Origin: Eutypella sp. D-1
Taxonomy: Eukaryota > Ascomycota > Sordariomycetes > Xylariales > Diatrypaceae
Assembly (NCBI GenBank): GCA_023313575.1
Contig: JAJTTP010000003.1
Coordinates: 310,001-374,000 of the forward strand
Direction: 5' to 3'
Length of the DNA stretch: 64,000 nucleotides
The translations under genes were made by a program, and so were the position numbers. Each line of letters starts with the position of its first letter. The stretch's first letter is position 1. The notes beneath the pieces were generated by a model. It was not told where the DNA came from and made no database searches. It was given only the letters and a program-made list of their open reading frames with translations. Shown here in pieces: positions 1-13,311 of the stretch.

Positions 1-1689
1 TCCAGGCTCCAGCTTCAGCCGCGCTCTCCACGTGTATGTATGTAGCTTTCGTCATTCTCGAAAAGCAGCTGTGGCGGGGGGTCCGACGATCCGGTACGCG
101 GCGGGTACATCGTCGACCATTGACTTGTAAGCGGCGCGGTCATCCATGCCCATATGCCTAGTTATACGGGTCGGACGGGTCGGGTAAGGCAGAAGAAGGA
201 CAACGTCCCCACCAGTGGGGTGGAGGGTACTATCGCTGATCCCTCCTACGTTCCCGGGTACCTGAGCCTCTTTCCCTGTACTACCACAGCATGTGCGCCT
301 GGAGATCGCTTTCACGTGCGGGTCGCCGTCCTTTTACGGGGACGGCTTTGGGGGGGCCAGGCTGATGAAACCCATTGGGAAGTCGGTTTTTTCTTTCTTC
401 TTCTTTCTCTTTCAGGAAGCAGCGAGGCCCTAACTAGTCGGTGCGGTATGTCCCGCAGCGAAAAAAATAAAATCCCTTTGGGAGATCATGGAACGCCTGG
501 TGGGATCTCTCGGCGCGCGATAGAGCGATGACGGCACTACGATAAAGTCCGCGCCGACGATCGCCGGTAAGGCTGGGGCTGTCGGGGGCCGATCATCCTC
601 CGCTTTCTAGACATCCATGCACGTAGTCTGTCCTAGGGAGTAGACTGCACCCTATGAAAGGATACACAATACTCGATAGCGCCTGGCCGTGCAAATGCTC
701 GTCGGTGATGATAGGAGGACAGCTGCGACCTTGTGGGAGATAGGCTCTCGGTCTCGCTCTCAACTCAACTTCATTTCGCCGTAAGCAGAGGGGTGTTAGC
801 CTCCCGTAGCTGGTTACTACGAAGCGCTAAGTTGCAATACCCTCGACGGCTCCTCCGGGAGTCCTCGATTCTGGATCAAGGCTATTCGCGAGACCGTTGC
901 TACAGGGTTACTAACGATACGCTCATCTGCCTACCAGGTAGGTAGCCAGAGGAAACTCCTATTTAGCGACTGGCATCCTGGAACTCCTATGTAGATGACT
1001 CATCGAGGCTTCCGCTTTCGCAGCGTCTGAAAGTCGTTGAGCCGACGGGGAAAAAAAAAAACGCTACCGATTTCAGAAGATAAGATGATAAGTAACGCGC
1101 CAGAGTTAAAAAAAAAAATTCTAAGGGTCATCGGTGGTGGTACGGGCCGCCCTGTCCGATGTTGAGGTCGGATTCGGAACGTATACAAATTCTCACCAAT
1201 AGAGAGGAAGGACCCTCAGCACGTTGGCTAGATAAAGTTTTTCGCTTCTACTAATCACTTCCTTTTTTTCCCCCTCGTTCTTTTCCAGCTTGAGCCATGT
1301 CACCTTTTTTCTTCTTCTTTTGCCGCTACATGTCTCTAATTCTTCATTAGGCGTTATCCGGGCAGGTGACATTGCAACATATGTCTTCTTTGGAGGTGGC
1401 GAAAGGATCTTTCGCCTATCTCACCTCTAGACCTTCACGTGCGGCTCTTAGCGCTTGCCTAAACTACATCCTCCCTTTATTATTCCTCTAACCATATGAT
1501 AAGAGGGGTTAGGGGAACCAGCCGCCCCTTGCAGTAGCCTCCTTGGAGGGGGAGAGTAGAGGGCAAATAAAAGGTCCAATTTTCAGAACCAAAGTAGTAA
1601 ATCATTGTACACACAACCTATTCAAGCTTGGTAGTTGGGGCATCTGATCTGGACCTTTTCTGGATGCGTCCAGATTCTCTTTAGACGAA

Positions 1690-1705
1690 GGGGGGGGGGG
1701 GGGGG
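1690..1705 (+). repeat. G16 homopolymer
   Basis: An uninterrupted run of 16 G in the gene-free left region. Such a run can form a G-quadruplex and is also a place where assembly length errors are common. Confidence 0.9.
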
Positions 1706-4700
1706 ATATCGACTTCCACTTCCGACTAGCTAGTTCACATATTATATCGAGCTCTGGCTGGTCGGCTCAACATCTTATCGTCCGAATTCGTCCCCCACCC
1801 TCCTACCTGTGTTGCCAGAATGTTCTCTCCATATCGCTGTCGAGATTTAAATCATACATTTGTGTGTGCGTGTTAAGCGAAGAGCTTAAAATTCTGCCTG
1901 ATATCTAAAGTTTGCGGCTGGCCGCGGATAGTCGAGGCATGTAGATATACCACTAAGTATATCTGGATGTACTGTATCTAACTCTACCTAGGTAGGAATT
2001 GGGATGTGTGGCTCCCCACCACACGTCTGGGGATGTGAACATATAACACGGCTGGGGTGGAGATAAAAAGGAATCGATGCCTTGATAGGTACTTGGCTAC
2101 GCAGAATTCATAATGTACACTTGAAATCCTTACATGTTCAAGGCATCCGTTCTGTTCTGTCAGTCTGCCCCTCTATCTATGAATGTGGCGTGGCGCCCAC
2201 ACTTACGATAAGAGAGCCACAGGGGTAAGTGATGATCGCTACAGGGAAGCTCCTAAGGCTGTCCTTCATATCACCTTACGTGTTATTTTAATGCTTACCA
2301 TTGGGACGTTCGGGCTTGACGAAGATGATGAGTAAAGAACGGGTTTGGCTTTTACTGGAACTGCAACTTGGAAGATGCCAGAGAGAGAGACAATGGCTGC
2401 CTGAAACCCCGGGGCCGAACCAAAAGAAGGGAAGAGAAAAAAATGTCGGATTCGTCAGATTACCAAAACAATACCGAGATCGGTCGTGACCAATCCCAGA
2501 CCCCCGGGGAGCCAAAGTACATAGACAGTTCGTAACCGCTACAGAGGGGCTTGTCTCCCGTGTAACCCGGACACCTTTCTCCAGTACTACTTCGCGGCGT
2601 GGACTAGTGAAATAAGTGAACAGGTGCGCAAGTCATTGACTCGTGGACAAACGACAGAATCGAACGTTCGACCATATATATGTATCAAGTAGCCACGAGG
2701 ACATACATATATAGTGGCGCAGGCTAAAAAAGCTGGCTAGACAGGCGGACAATAGAGAATGAGTCGTGGGCAGTCACTCGGTAGCATCAGTCTGCCCTAA
2801 GTGATACGTACAAGTGACTCGATGGATCAGGCAGGCCTCGTCAGGGCTTGCTAACCCTCTCTCGACGAGGCTTCAGGCCCTTCAGCTGACGCACTTACGC
2901 ATGTAGTTAGTTGGTTTGCGCAGAGTCGTTGGGAGGACTGGCTGGTTGGGTGGGCCACACGAAATCGCGATCGTGGTTCGTGAATCGTAACTATCTAATT
3001 ACCTGAGAAGAAATCCCCCGAATGCCTCTCTAGATAGGCCCTCGACGGCCGCTTGACGAGCGACGGGGCAAAGCTACAGCTGGTCACGAGGCGCCAGGAC
3101 CGATACCGACTTCCCGATGAGTTATAAACCCTCGGACAACAACTTGGAAATATACGAAGTCGTTCGTAGAGAAGTTGCCACCATCTTATAACGTCATCTA
3201 AGACATCTTGTAGGGGAGATGAAGGGGGAAAAGAGGAAGATAGTTTCCGAGAAAATTTACCTGCTTTTTTGTTCCGCAGTCCTTTTCTCCTTTTTTTCTT
3301 CTTTCTTTCCCGGTCACTGCTGAAGATTTATTCTTACTGCCCAAGGTCAGTTTGATTGATATCCAAATGACAGGGAATATAGCCTTGGTGTCTACATATG
3401 CCCCTCGCTCCCCCCCCCCCCCCAAAAAAAAATACGGCTTACGTTTACATGCCCCTTACGGGCAGGACGGGGGTTAACATAGCGATTGCTAAGAATAGGC
3501 CGCTTCTAGGCATCTTGTATTCCAAAGAATATAAAATTCCCCAATTTTGTGTAGCGCTCAACCCCTCGAATCCGAGGAGAGAGTGCGAACTACCAAATAG
3601 CCCTAAAGAGTAGTGCGCTACCAGGAAGCATGTACTTTCATAATGTCTCTCTGTACACTTCTACAGATAACCTCAATACATCTTTTGGGCCAGAAGTTCC
3701 CTGTGGGCGACTTATTCATGAATGTACCTATCCGATGAACGATACTTACTAACCACTCGTAGGCTGATAGTTAGACTAGGTATCTAATTTAACCTAATAC
3801 ATTCATCATGATGTTTCAAGGTTACCTAAAATCTGCCCTAACGACATGGATAGGCGGCGGCCTCCAGCCCTTCCCCTTGATCGTGCTTCACTTGAGAATT
3901 GTCCTACTACCGGGGTCATCCAGCGAATATCTCGACTGCCCACCCATTAATCAACCGATGAACTACGTGAGGCGCTTGCTGTGCCTTAATTAATGAAGAA
4001 CCCCGCTGCGGGCGAATCAGCAACGCAAACCCCCTCAGATGCCGGGAAAGGCAATTTGAAAGGGAGGGGGACGGGATGACCAAAGACGTATCGTAACCCC
4101 CCTCCCCTTTTGATGTCCTCGTCCTCGTCTTAGTCAACTTAGCAACACGTGTACGGAGTAGTAGGTACACTGATTATCCTTCTCCCGTAACTTGGTATAG
4201 TGGACCAATGGCGGAGTTCCATGTCAGAGAGAGTTTCGATGCCGTCTTCCTGGTTTCGTCGCTCGCGGGCCCTCTCTCTCTCATCCCGCCCGCCCGTCTG
4301 GAGTAGGGGTTCGCTTTTTAGTCAGGCACGGCGGGGGGCCCAGGTACGTCCATACGTGTAAGTCGTGCTGATCCGAATGGCCGGCCAGTCGGCTCCTTGG
4401 GTTTCTACTGAATGCCTTGCCTTGCCTTGCTTTGCTGGAGTGGAGTGGACATGTAAGATGTAAACGTGGACGGCTATGGGCAAGTCAGTACCTGCTTTAG
4501 AAGCTGCAGGTTGGTATTTTACCAAACCCATATGCGCCGCATCTTAAGATCCCATCCCCGTTTACTGTTACGGCTTTTGTCTGCGCGAGAAAATAAATCC
4601 AAAAAAAAAAAAGAATATGCCAACGGCAATACCCCAATACCCAGTCGACCTATCGGCCTGTGGAGGATGGGTAACCGGGCTGTTATGCGGTACCTCTTGA

Positions 4701-4918
4701 TAAAGTAGCCTGGCAGCCTAGGAAATCTCCCAACAACATCCAGGACCAGCATGTCATGCATCGAAAGGGGGAGGTTGTATCGGTCGCATCCATGGATGTA
4801 GGTACCCCGTGTCCCCATAAAATCGGAGAGATACATATCGATATGTAGAGCCCAAACTTTACAGGCATCTGTAACCTCATTGACCCCGCTAGCTCGATTT
4901 CTCCCGATTTCCCCGATC

Positions 4919-4921
<3 letters not shown>

Positions 4922-4952
<31 letters not shown>
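4922..4952 (+). repeat. A31 homopolymer
   Basis: An uninterrupted run of 31 A. On the minus strand it makes a poly-Phe stretch in a meaningless open frame. It could be a microsatellite or the tail scar of a retroposed sequence; I see no coding remnant or target-site duplication beside it that would decide. Confidence 0.9.
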
Positions 4953-4954
<2 letters not shown>

Positions 4955-7509
4955 CTGCCAGAATGGAAGTCGGCAGTCAGTCGAAGCAAAGCCCAGGACG
5001 TTCCCGCCCGTTCCGTCTTTTGGTCTTCCAACTAACAGCTAACTGCTTCTCCTAATGTAATGCCGATACATAGCGACATATAGCGATGCAAGTAATCTAT
5101 CACGGCCACAACTACACTCTTATTTGATTTGTTATGCAAGGAATACCCAGCTTTCTTTTCGGTACCTAGGTAGTGTTACTATCAACTCTGCTATTTGATT
5201 GGTGCCTGCGTGCATTACCACCCTATAAGGTCCTTAGGTAAGCATGTAGTTTAGCCATCGAACTGTCGATACTAACACGATGTCCCCGTCGGCTGGTCGG
5301 GTCCGGTCGGTCGAACGTGGACTCATGCTCGGAGGTTATGGACAATGTGTGGCATTATCCATTTTCTACCGGGAGTATGCTGGCAAGCCACAGTACCCGT
5401 CTACCCAACCGCGATTCGCGAAGCCGTCGCGAGGTCTGCTGCTTACGTTGAGGATTGTTTCAGGCCTTCTTCATGCACCTCTCTCGTTGTCTCTCAAACT
5501 CAAACTGGTGCCCGTACATAGTAGGTAGATCGGCAACGATGTGATGCAGGGAATGTCATGTGTATGTATTCGGTATCCATACCTCTTGTCTACACTATAG
5601 GTCATGTAGGTACTTATATAGTCTATACATCTATATAGGTATATCTTATACGTTTCTCCCCAATCTCTGTACTTTATCTACTTCAAGCTAAGATATTCCA
5701 TTTGAACAATAAACGGTCCGTCCTATACAAATAACAGTAGCCTACACCTACACTATTGATGACCTAAGTAACAAATTCCAATCCAATCTAACAGGCTGAG
5801 ACCTTCTCCCGGATTCTCCAGTCTTCCATGTCTTAAGTATTTCAATAATTTCTAAGAGATCATATCTTACCAGCTTACCAACTACTGAATACGCTTGACC
5901 CAAAGGCGTTTCCGTAACCTAGAATGCACTACACTGCATACCCGGACTACCAGTTACTACACTAAGTATTTCCCCCCAAGTCCAAATTAGTATGGAATTG
6001 GAGAGATATCCACCAGCCACATTGCTGTCTGCTGTGTGCATGCAGGCATGGATGGTATGGGGAAGCTGGATCTCCAGTTTCCATTCCCAGAAAGGACCTC
6101 CGTGCTGTGGATATGTGTACATATATTGTATAATTACCTGCGTAGGTACACAGCTAAGTAAGTACTGTAGAGTTTCCCCCATATTGAGGAAAAGGTACAT
6201 TTGTGAGATCGTCCCTATAAATGTTTATTGCCTGCTATGATATGCTAGTAGAACATCAGCTGAACATCCGGCCGAGCCACAGTCCCCCCGATTCATGTTA
6301 CCGGATATGAAGTATATACATATTATTTATTATTCAGCATTGTTACCACCCATTCACCCATGGATCATTTATCCATCTATATGTTCCCAAGGTACCTAGG
6401 TAACCTTGAAAGCACCTGCGTAAGTACATAGATACTTCTTGAGATTAGGGTCGCTTGGTCGTGGTTATCAGGCACGAAATTAGTGAGCATCCATAGAGTT
6501 GGTTGTCCTATTTATTATCCATCGGGCGCATAAAAAAAGGTGAAGAAGTGTATCAATTAGGAAGTTATCGACAATACATACACGCATAACCGACAACCTA
6601 CCTATATAAATAATTGCGCCTATATACATATAATGATACACACTGAACACTGTCCACGGGGGTATTTTTGGGATGGGTTTATTTTATTTTTACTTTCATA
6701 AAAAGCGAGCCCGATTGCCGAATACTTTACATACATCCCATTAAAGTAGATAGGTACCTAGGTACATAGTAGATACCGTATGACCTGCCCTGCTGCCTTC
6801 CCTCCACTTGTTTCTACTTTTATTGTTTTCTTAAATCCATTGAGGAAGTTGGGGCCTTTGTTTTCCATTCCTGCTGACAAGAGCAAGAAGAAGAAGAAGA
6901 AGGGGGAAAAGTTCCCCAGAATAAAAAAAATATGAGAAGTTGAAAAGTTAAAAAAAGTTTCTCATTTGATCGGCGGACATTTTTATTATTTTTTATTTTT
7001 TTTTTCAAACTTCGTCACCATCTTCTCTCTCGACTCCCTCTCACTTGTCACATATACTACTACTACTACCACCACCACTACTACGACTACTACCACTTAT
7101 CATCACTACCATACATCCCTCAACACTACCCTATGCACTAGCACTTGTACACTACCGGCTCCCTACCTAAGACCTATTACTTCCGTATAGGTAATAGGAG
7201 GAGACATAGGTACAGGTACCTAACCTAACTTCACACTAACGAGCTGCATACAACCCATTCCCATTCCCATCCACACACAATTGAAGCCCACACTCCACTA
7301 TCCTAAACTCCCTCCAACACACAACAACTCACTTTCCCACCTTGCTTTTGCTTCCAGTTGCTTACCTTTGGCTCCCTTCTTTTTTTAATTTTTTTATTTT
7401 CTCTCCCCCCCATTCAATTCAGTGGTGAGACACTTCGGTTCAAAGATTATTCGGCCGAAGAAGAGAAACGTCGTGTCAAACCAGCCTCGATTCACTCCTT
7501 CTATAGACA

Positions 7510-9286
7510 ATGGCCTCTTCAAAGGTAACGAGATACAAGACGCCGGTCCAAGTTGTCCCAGTCACCCACCCCAGTCATCCAGCCAGACAATTAGTTGTAC
7601 AGGATCGGGGGGCTATCGGGTTCTCCGAACTCCTAGCTGCTAATACCTACCTATTACTTGTCTACCTGTCTGCTATAGCTTACTTCCTCGAATAGAGTGA
7701 CTTTGCTGATCACTCGAATTATCGCGACAGGATATTCCAATGATGGCCAGGCCATTGTCCCAACAACGCCCACCTATGTCGGGTTCGCCGTCGTCCTTTG
7801 CTGCTACTCGATACCCCACCCACTCCCACTCTCATTCTCGAAACCATTCCCACTCCGCCCTCTCCGGCGCCCTCAATGCCAGCCACCGCGTAACACGGCG
7901 GAAGAGTATGACGGGTAACGGTCCCAACATCGCCGCCGTCGCTGCCGCCTTGACCGAGGCCGGCGACCAAGTCACCCCGCTCCCAATCACCGCCAACCCA
8001 CGCCGTGGGACCGTGTCTAAGCCCGCCGCCGTCCGACCCGCTATCGTCGGCAGCCTACCCTCTCCTCCCGCTAGTCTCCCCACACAAAGGTTCATGGGTG
8101 CGAAGATGGAGGGCCAAGACACTGCAATTGACGATGATTCGAACGACATGTCGGCCGATGAAGGCGAGGCCGGGCTCGACAAGGCCCGCGTTCGGCGAGC
8201 CAGCGACGGCCAACCTCTTACCAAGGATGGTAAGAAGGCCCGCGCTGAGCTGCGCTGTGAGAAGTGTGGAAAGGGATACAAGCATAGCAGCTGCTTGACC
8301 AAGCATTTGTTTGTGCCCATTTTCCTATCCACTGTCCCAGCCCCGAATGTGCTCGCCCAGGTCGCTTGTGTATAGTGCATGTGCTCTATGACGGGTCAAG
8401 GACTCGCGCCCGCGGAGAATCCCCAAGAGAAGACAACGAAATATGACTGTGACGATGAACCTCTGTTGACGATTTGCTGGGCAGGTGGGAACACACTCCC
8501 GAATGGTCTTACACTTCGAAGTTGCTTATTTCCAAGCACCAACAAGTTCAGCTGCTCGAAGCAGCCTCGGTTCTGGTGGCGATGAACGGCAAGGATTCGA
8601 CCACGACACCACCCGACTCAACTAAGGACTTCGCCAGCGAGGCCGACTCAGCGTCTCCAGCGGCTTCCGGCTACTCGGAACAGCACGACAGCCATAGCTC
8701 GGCCGACACGACCCCGCCGCCGCTGCACGCCGAGTCATTGCTGTCCACAAGCTCCTTGGCATATCGCGGCGCGCCGAAGAGGTACAGCAGCGGGAGCGGG
8801 TATTCGCAGTCGTTCCAGTCTGTTACATCGGGGTCTTTCTTCCCCGGCAGCATACCGAGTGCGACGGGCTTTGGGCACCACCGCCACGGGAGCTCAGATA
8901 TCCGCCGGCCCCCATCCTCGGGTAAAAGCAACACGGGCCAAGAGGACCGTGACTTGGCAGCAGCTGTGGAACTACTAAGCTGCAGCTTTGGTAGCAACGG
9001 AACATCAAAGGATACTAGGCTCCCCGAGGATGCCCCTCCCGTGCCCCCGTTGCCTGCGCAGTACCTTGACCAGGCCGCGTTCGGCACGAGCTTCATCAAC
9101 AGCTACCAAGCCCGACAGATGCCCGAAAGCTTCACCCGAGGAGAGTCGCTCCAGCCCCGTAGCGTCAAGAGGGAAGAAAGCGAGGATAGCATCATGGGTG
9201 ACGACGACGACGACCATCACCGCCGTTACAGGGCACGCGGTAGCGACGACGACGACGAGATGATGTTCGGCCGTATGGAGGACTGA
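7510..9286 (+). CDS. C2H2 zinc-finger protein, three exons
   Basis: Predicted exons are 7510-7524, 7731-8308 and 8485-9286, giving about 464 residues. The first exon encodes only five residues (MASSK) before a GTAACG donor; the ATG has A at -3 and G at +4. The second intron (GTTTGT...CAG) lies inside the single C2H2 finger. Spliced, the finger reads C-x2-C-x12-H-x3-H at about residues 181-201, and intron removal brings the last His into place. It is followed by a conserved-looking segment (KHQQVQLLEAASVLVAMN). The rest is low complexity: a His/Ser-rich N-terminus, a Ser/Thr/Pro-rich middle and an acidic tail with a VKREE sumoylation-like site. It is probably nuclear and DNA-binding. I recognise it as a family seen across filamentous fungi but know no defined target. 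If only ATGs in the large exon are allowed, the start would be 7740. Confidence 0.85.
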
Positions 9287-11909
9287 ACATCGTCCGGCAT
9301 CGGTGTCACCGGTGTCGCGGCTTTGCGGGAACGAGGTAGTTTGGTGGACGAGATCATGTGCGAACTATTCGTGTGTTGTTCCCTTTGTAAACCTACCTAC
9401 TATATCAACATTGTAAATGGGGTGGTTCGCTCCGCCACCGACGCTTAGCACCGAAGAGTGGGGGACTCCATTTCGCCTGGAGCACGCCCCACGAGGTTAA
9501 AGTGAGGGTCGGAGGGAGCGTCGAGTGGACACCCAAACAAATGGCTTTTTTTTTTTTTTTTCTCGAGCGAAAAATCGAAATCGAGTGGAGGAGAAAGGGG
9601 GGAGGGGACGGATTGGATCCCGGGGGCGGCAGGAGGCCGCAGAGTGTTAATGCCTGATGGGCGGGACGGAAGACACTCCTTGTCATATATACATATACAA
9701 ATACATATAAACATAAGTAGGTATCGAGAGAAGCGTACCAAAATGAAACGAAGTGGAACGACAACTAGAGGTGTGTGTTCGTTTATTTACTGGAATGGTG
9801 ATGGGTGAATGAAACGATATAACAAGGTGTGTATACGTAACATTGGAGAAAAGACGCGCAGATGCCAATGTCGTATCTATGTACCTACTACAGCCATGAT
9901 GATAGCCGTTGGCCTTCGTTTGTGCGCCTCGAGGGTATGGCATCGAACAAGTTTGGGGGCTGATTGCACGAGCCCCCCTTCTTACTAGGTAAGGCCGAGG
10001 GTTAGGTTTCGATCACACTGCTGATGAAGAGAAGGAAGGGTTTGAAGGGGAGGGGAGTCCGGTTGGAGATAGAGGTGAAATTTAAGTAGAAAGAGAAAAA
10101 AAGATAAATCGAGAAAAAGTAAGAAAAGGGAAAAAGGAAAGATGTGAAGGGGTGTTTGCGGAGTGCCGGGCCTCTTGCACATAATAAGGTTAGCAGGTAG
10201 ATGCAGTGGTTGGCTTAAATCTAAGGTCAGCCTAACCTGTAGTACATTTACGCAAACAGGCTGGCTGGCTTTCCGGAGGGGAGAGAAAGAGAGAGAGAGA
10301 GAGAGGTGAAGTGAATTTGGAGTGGAAGTGATCGAAGCTAAAAATGCGATCGATCTCCTCGATCTCTCCCGAGCTAGGAGAGCCCCGGGGTGTAGGGAAA
10401 GGTAGCCTCCCCCGTGCTTGTCAGCTCTATATATGTATACCAATATACGGCAGGAGAGGTTACTAGTTTAGGTTCTTAGAAGGGTTGCTACGGCAAACGC
10501 AAACGCTCTTCGATGAATAAATGAACGGGTGGTCTTGATTCTATCGCAAAGCCTATTTTTTTTTCCTATTTGGGAAGAAAGGAACCCTAGATCGAAGCGT
10601 AAAGAGGAGCTATAATTCGACAACTATTAAGAACGTTAGTAGGTACGGACGTATCGCATGTATTGCGCATGTTAGTTGGTTTTGAACATGTATCCCATGA
10701 CGTACCCAAACCCTAAGTAAGTGATAGGCATTACGGAAACGGGGAGGAGATACAAAAGAGAAGTTTTCTCTACCTACGACGACGACCACGACGATCTGGT
10801 AAGGTGGGGTTTTTTAGATCGTGAACTGTATCTGATGATACATGCATACCTTACCTATGAGGTCAATGAGAAGAGAAAAGTCCCGGAGTCGGTTGTCTCC
10901 CTCACCCCGCCCACCCCCTTGTAAATTGTAAAGGGTGGGGGTTCGCGGGAGGGAAAATAAGGCGGCGTTGGCGTTGGCGTTGGCGCTGGATCCATGGACG
11001 GGACGGCTTGGACGGACGGGGGTGGGATGAGATGGCTCTCCGAGAATCGACGTCACTGGTATAGTGGTAGCCGTTACTGGCCGGGTAGGTAGGGTTACCT
11101 GACTTTCAGACCTCCTCTCCTCCCTTGGAAGTCGAGCCCAGGTATATGAGGTCGTTGCCATTCCAGGTTGTTGCAAGCCGAAAATTAAACAAAATAGCCC
11201 TGGAAGAGGCAGTACATATATAACTTCCAAGCAAGCTCTAAATAGCTTATCCTAGCTTAGGTATTTACTGACACCAGCTTCAAGGTTGACAGCTTGGGTT
11301 CCATGCTACTGTACCTACCTACAGTAGCAAGCTTGGAACATGGGTAGCTACCCCCTTGGGTACAAGTAACTCCACCATATGCAGTGGCACCCACCTACCT
11401 AGATGGGTATAGTTTAAAGTTAGCTGAGCGGTGTTTCCTGTTTACTTGTTAGATGGAGCAGAAAGTTCATAAAGTCAGGTGCTATCTCAGGCAGGTGTTA
11501 TCTCAGGTGCAAGTGCCAATACCTATCGAATTGGATTTTTCCCCATTTCTATTAGTTATTATTATAATTTTTTATCTTCCGACAATCTCACCCTCTTACA
11601 CTCAACCCAGCCTTGAAGGTATAACATTGGAAGCTACCAAAAAAAGAAGAGCAATATTCATTAAGCCCCAACACCAACACAACGGGTGACGACGACCTTT
11701 TCCAGCACAACTCATTTCTATTCCTCTCTTTCTCTTTTATTGTCTTTCTCTTTCTCTTTTATTGTCTTTCTCTCTCTCTCCCACTCCTTTTTTTCCCCCC
11801 TCATAGCTGGGGAAGGAAGGGGTGCAACCGTGGGGGTTCATTCATCTGTGTTTCTTGGAAGGTTCTCCGAGTTAAGTTCCCCGAGTTGTCGGCGTAAAAG
11901 ACGAGCAAG
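9287..11909. other. Intergenic region, 2.6 kb
   Basis: I see no gene. The region holds the probable 3' UTR of the zinc-finger gene, a run of about 18 T near 9545-9562, GA-rich repeats around 10280-10305, a short inverted repeat at 11305-11328, and a duplicated C/T-rich segment at about 11727-11776 (TTTATTGTCTTTCTC twice). The latter probably belongs to the leader of the next gene. Confidence 0.6.
11305..11328. repeat. Short inverted repeat, 9-bp arms
   Basis: The arms GCTACTGTA (11305-11313) and TACAGTAGC (11320-11328) are perfect complements around a 6-base loop CCTACC. A similar structure with CTACTG and CAGTAG arms lies at 17733-17758. Confidence 0.85.
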
Positions 11910-13311
11910 ATGAGAAGCAGCAGGATGCGCACCAGAGGAAGAAGACAGGCCGACGATGCCATCGCCGCCGCTTCGACCGCTACCACCAGCGTAGACGGCG
12001 AAAGCAGCGATGGCAACAGCAACGCTAGGGTCGTGAAGAGCTCATCCTCACCACCACGATATGCAGACCCTGCAACCACTTCAACCACCTCATCTACCGT
12101 CGTGAAGGTCGCGAAAGTCGAGCCTCCCACCCATACCCCCTCGGCCTCTTCTTCGCCCCCGTCGAGAATACCGCGCCTAATCCAGTTCCCGCTTGTCGTC
12201 ATACTGAGCCAGACTCTCTCTACGCTGGGATACTCCCTCGCTTACCCTTACACCATGGCCACCATGGCTGCTCACGAGAGACCCCTCGAGACCTGGTCTG
12301 AGGCAGCCCTTGTCGTCGGTTGGAGAATGTGAGTCCTGACTTTGAAACTGACGCGCATTCACGCGTTGCTTTGCAGAGTACTTCGCAGAATACTTCGCAA
12401 AATACTGTCAAAAGCCTGCTAACCACGTTTACTTGCGTCCTTGTAGAGCTGAGCTCGGACTCGGCTGGTTTGGAAATTATGATGGATATGATCTGGCGGC
12501 TATAAACATCTTGTCGCATGGCCCACCTGTGAGTATTCTCCTCCTAGCGTCACTCATTTCCTAGCCGGGCTTCGCCTAAGAGATCGGTGCTTCGCTGGTA
12601 ATGCTAGATTGTCCAGGCACCTGCGATTAACCTCCCGCGTAGCTCTACCTCCTCTACGCCTTCTACGAGGCCCCCGCGCCAGCGCTCCTCCTGTCTCTCG
12701 CCATCGAGACGCTGGGCACCTACCTGCCGTTCCGCCTGTTGCGCCCGCTCTCGACAGCACATGCGGCGCCATCACGAGCTCCGAATGCCGAAATTGTCGG
12801 CGACCGCCCTATCGCCCTGCTCACCACCCTGATGGCCGGCGCCATCTATAGCGTGACCCTGTTCCTGGCCTACGCGACGTACCTGCCGACGTACCTGGTG
12901 ATGTACTTCCACGGGCTGCCGTCTCTGACGGCAGCCCACGAGTCGACGTGGGTTGGGCACCTGCCGGCAGCGCTGGCGCTGGGGTTCGCGGCCCACGTGT
13001 TCGTGTTCGCACCGGCGGGCGCGGCCCCCGTCGACGAGGCGCGTCGCCGCACCATCGACGGCTTCGACCCCGCCACCGCCGGCCTCGGCGAGACCATCCG
13101 CTGGAACCTCTGGTGGGGCTGGCGCGATCACACCCGCGCCGTCGTCGGCCGCACCCTCCTCCTCATTACCGTCACCGCCGCCAACGCCTTCCTCCACGCC
13201 CGCCTCGCTGTCCGCGACGTCGAAACCCCCGGCGCCGCCGCCTGGGCCTCCGTTTGGGCTCTCGCCAGTGCCTTCACCGGCATCGGTCTGGGACTTGTCG
13301 GCAGCGTTTAG
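11910..13311 (+). CDS. Uncharacterised multi-pass membrane protein, three exons
   Basis: Predicted exons are 11910-12328, 12447-12528 and 12643-13311, giving about 389 residues. Donors are GTGAGT in both introns, with CTAAC and TTAAC branch sites, and the frame is kept throughout. The N-terminal ~85 residues are Ser/Thr-rich and disordered. Hydrophobic segments follow: about residues 92-115; about 167-195 in exon 3; two close together after a short polar loop; and two near the C-terminus, about six in all. The peptide GWFGNYDGYDLAAINILSHG from the small exon looks like a family signature between the first two membrane segments. I cannot assign a function or a known Pfam family. The third exon is very GC-rich with strong third-position G/C, which also creates long meaningless frames on the other strand. 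It shares a direction with the anchored protein downstream. Confidence 0.75.

Larger units (their letters stand above)
1..7509. other. Gene-free region, 7.5 kb
   Basis: I recognise no gene here on either strand. The open frames are short, mutually overlapping and do not resemble known proteins. What can be seen is homopolymer runs (16 G at 1690-1705, 14 C plus 9 A at 3410-3432, 31 A at 4922-4952), CCTTG repeats near 4413-4435, an ACT/ACC-rich microsatellite at about 7050-7100, and four copies of TACCTAGGTA (1985, 5163, 6393, 6755). The last few hundred bases are C/T-rich and are probably promoter and leader of the zinc-finger gene that starts at 7510. The window edge may cut a gene further left. 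Confidence 0.6.

Noticed and set aside
154..531. 125-codon plus-strand frame starting with ATG near the window edge
   Set aside because: Composition is irregular, another frame overlaps it on the other strand, and there is no recognisable domain or splice context.
4519..5031. 170-codon minus-strand frame with a poly-Phe stretch
   Set aside because: The Phe run is the translation of the A31 homopolymer and the rest matches no family; it is a chance frame.
11059..11135. TGGTATAGTGGTAG sequence resembling a tRNA A box
   Set aside because: No matching B box (GGTTCRANTCC) or cloverleaf arms follow at the right distance.
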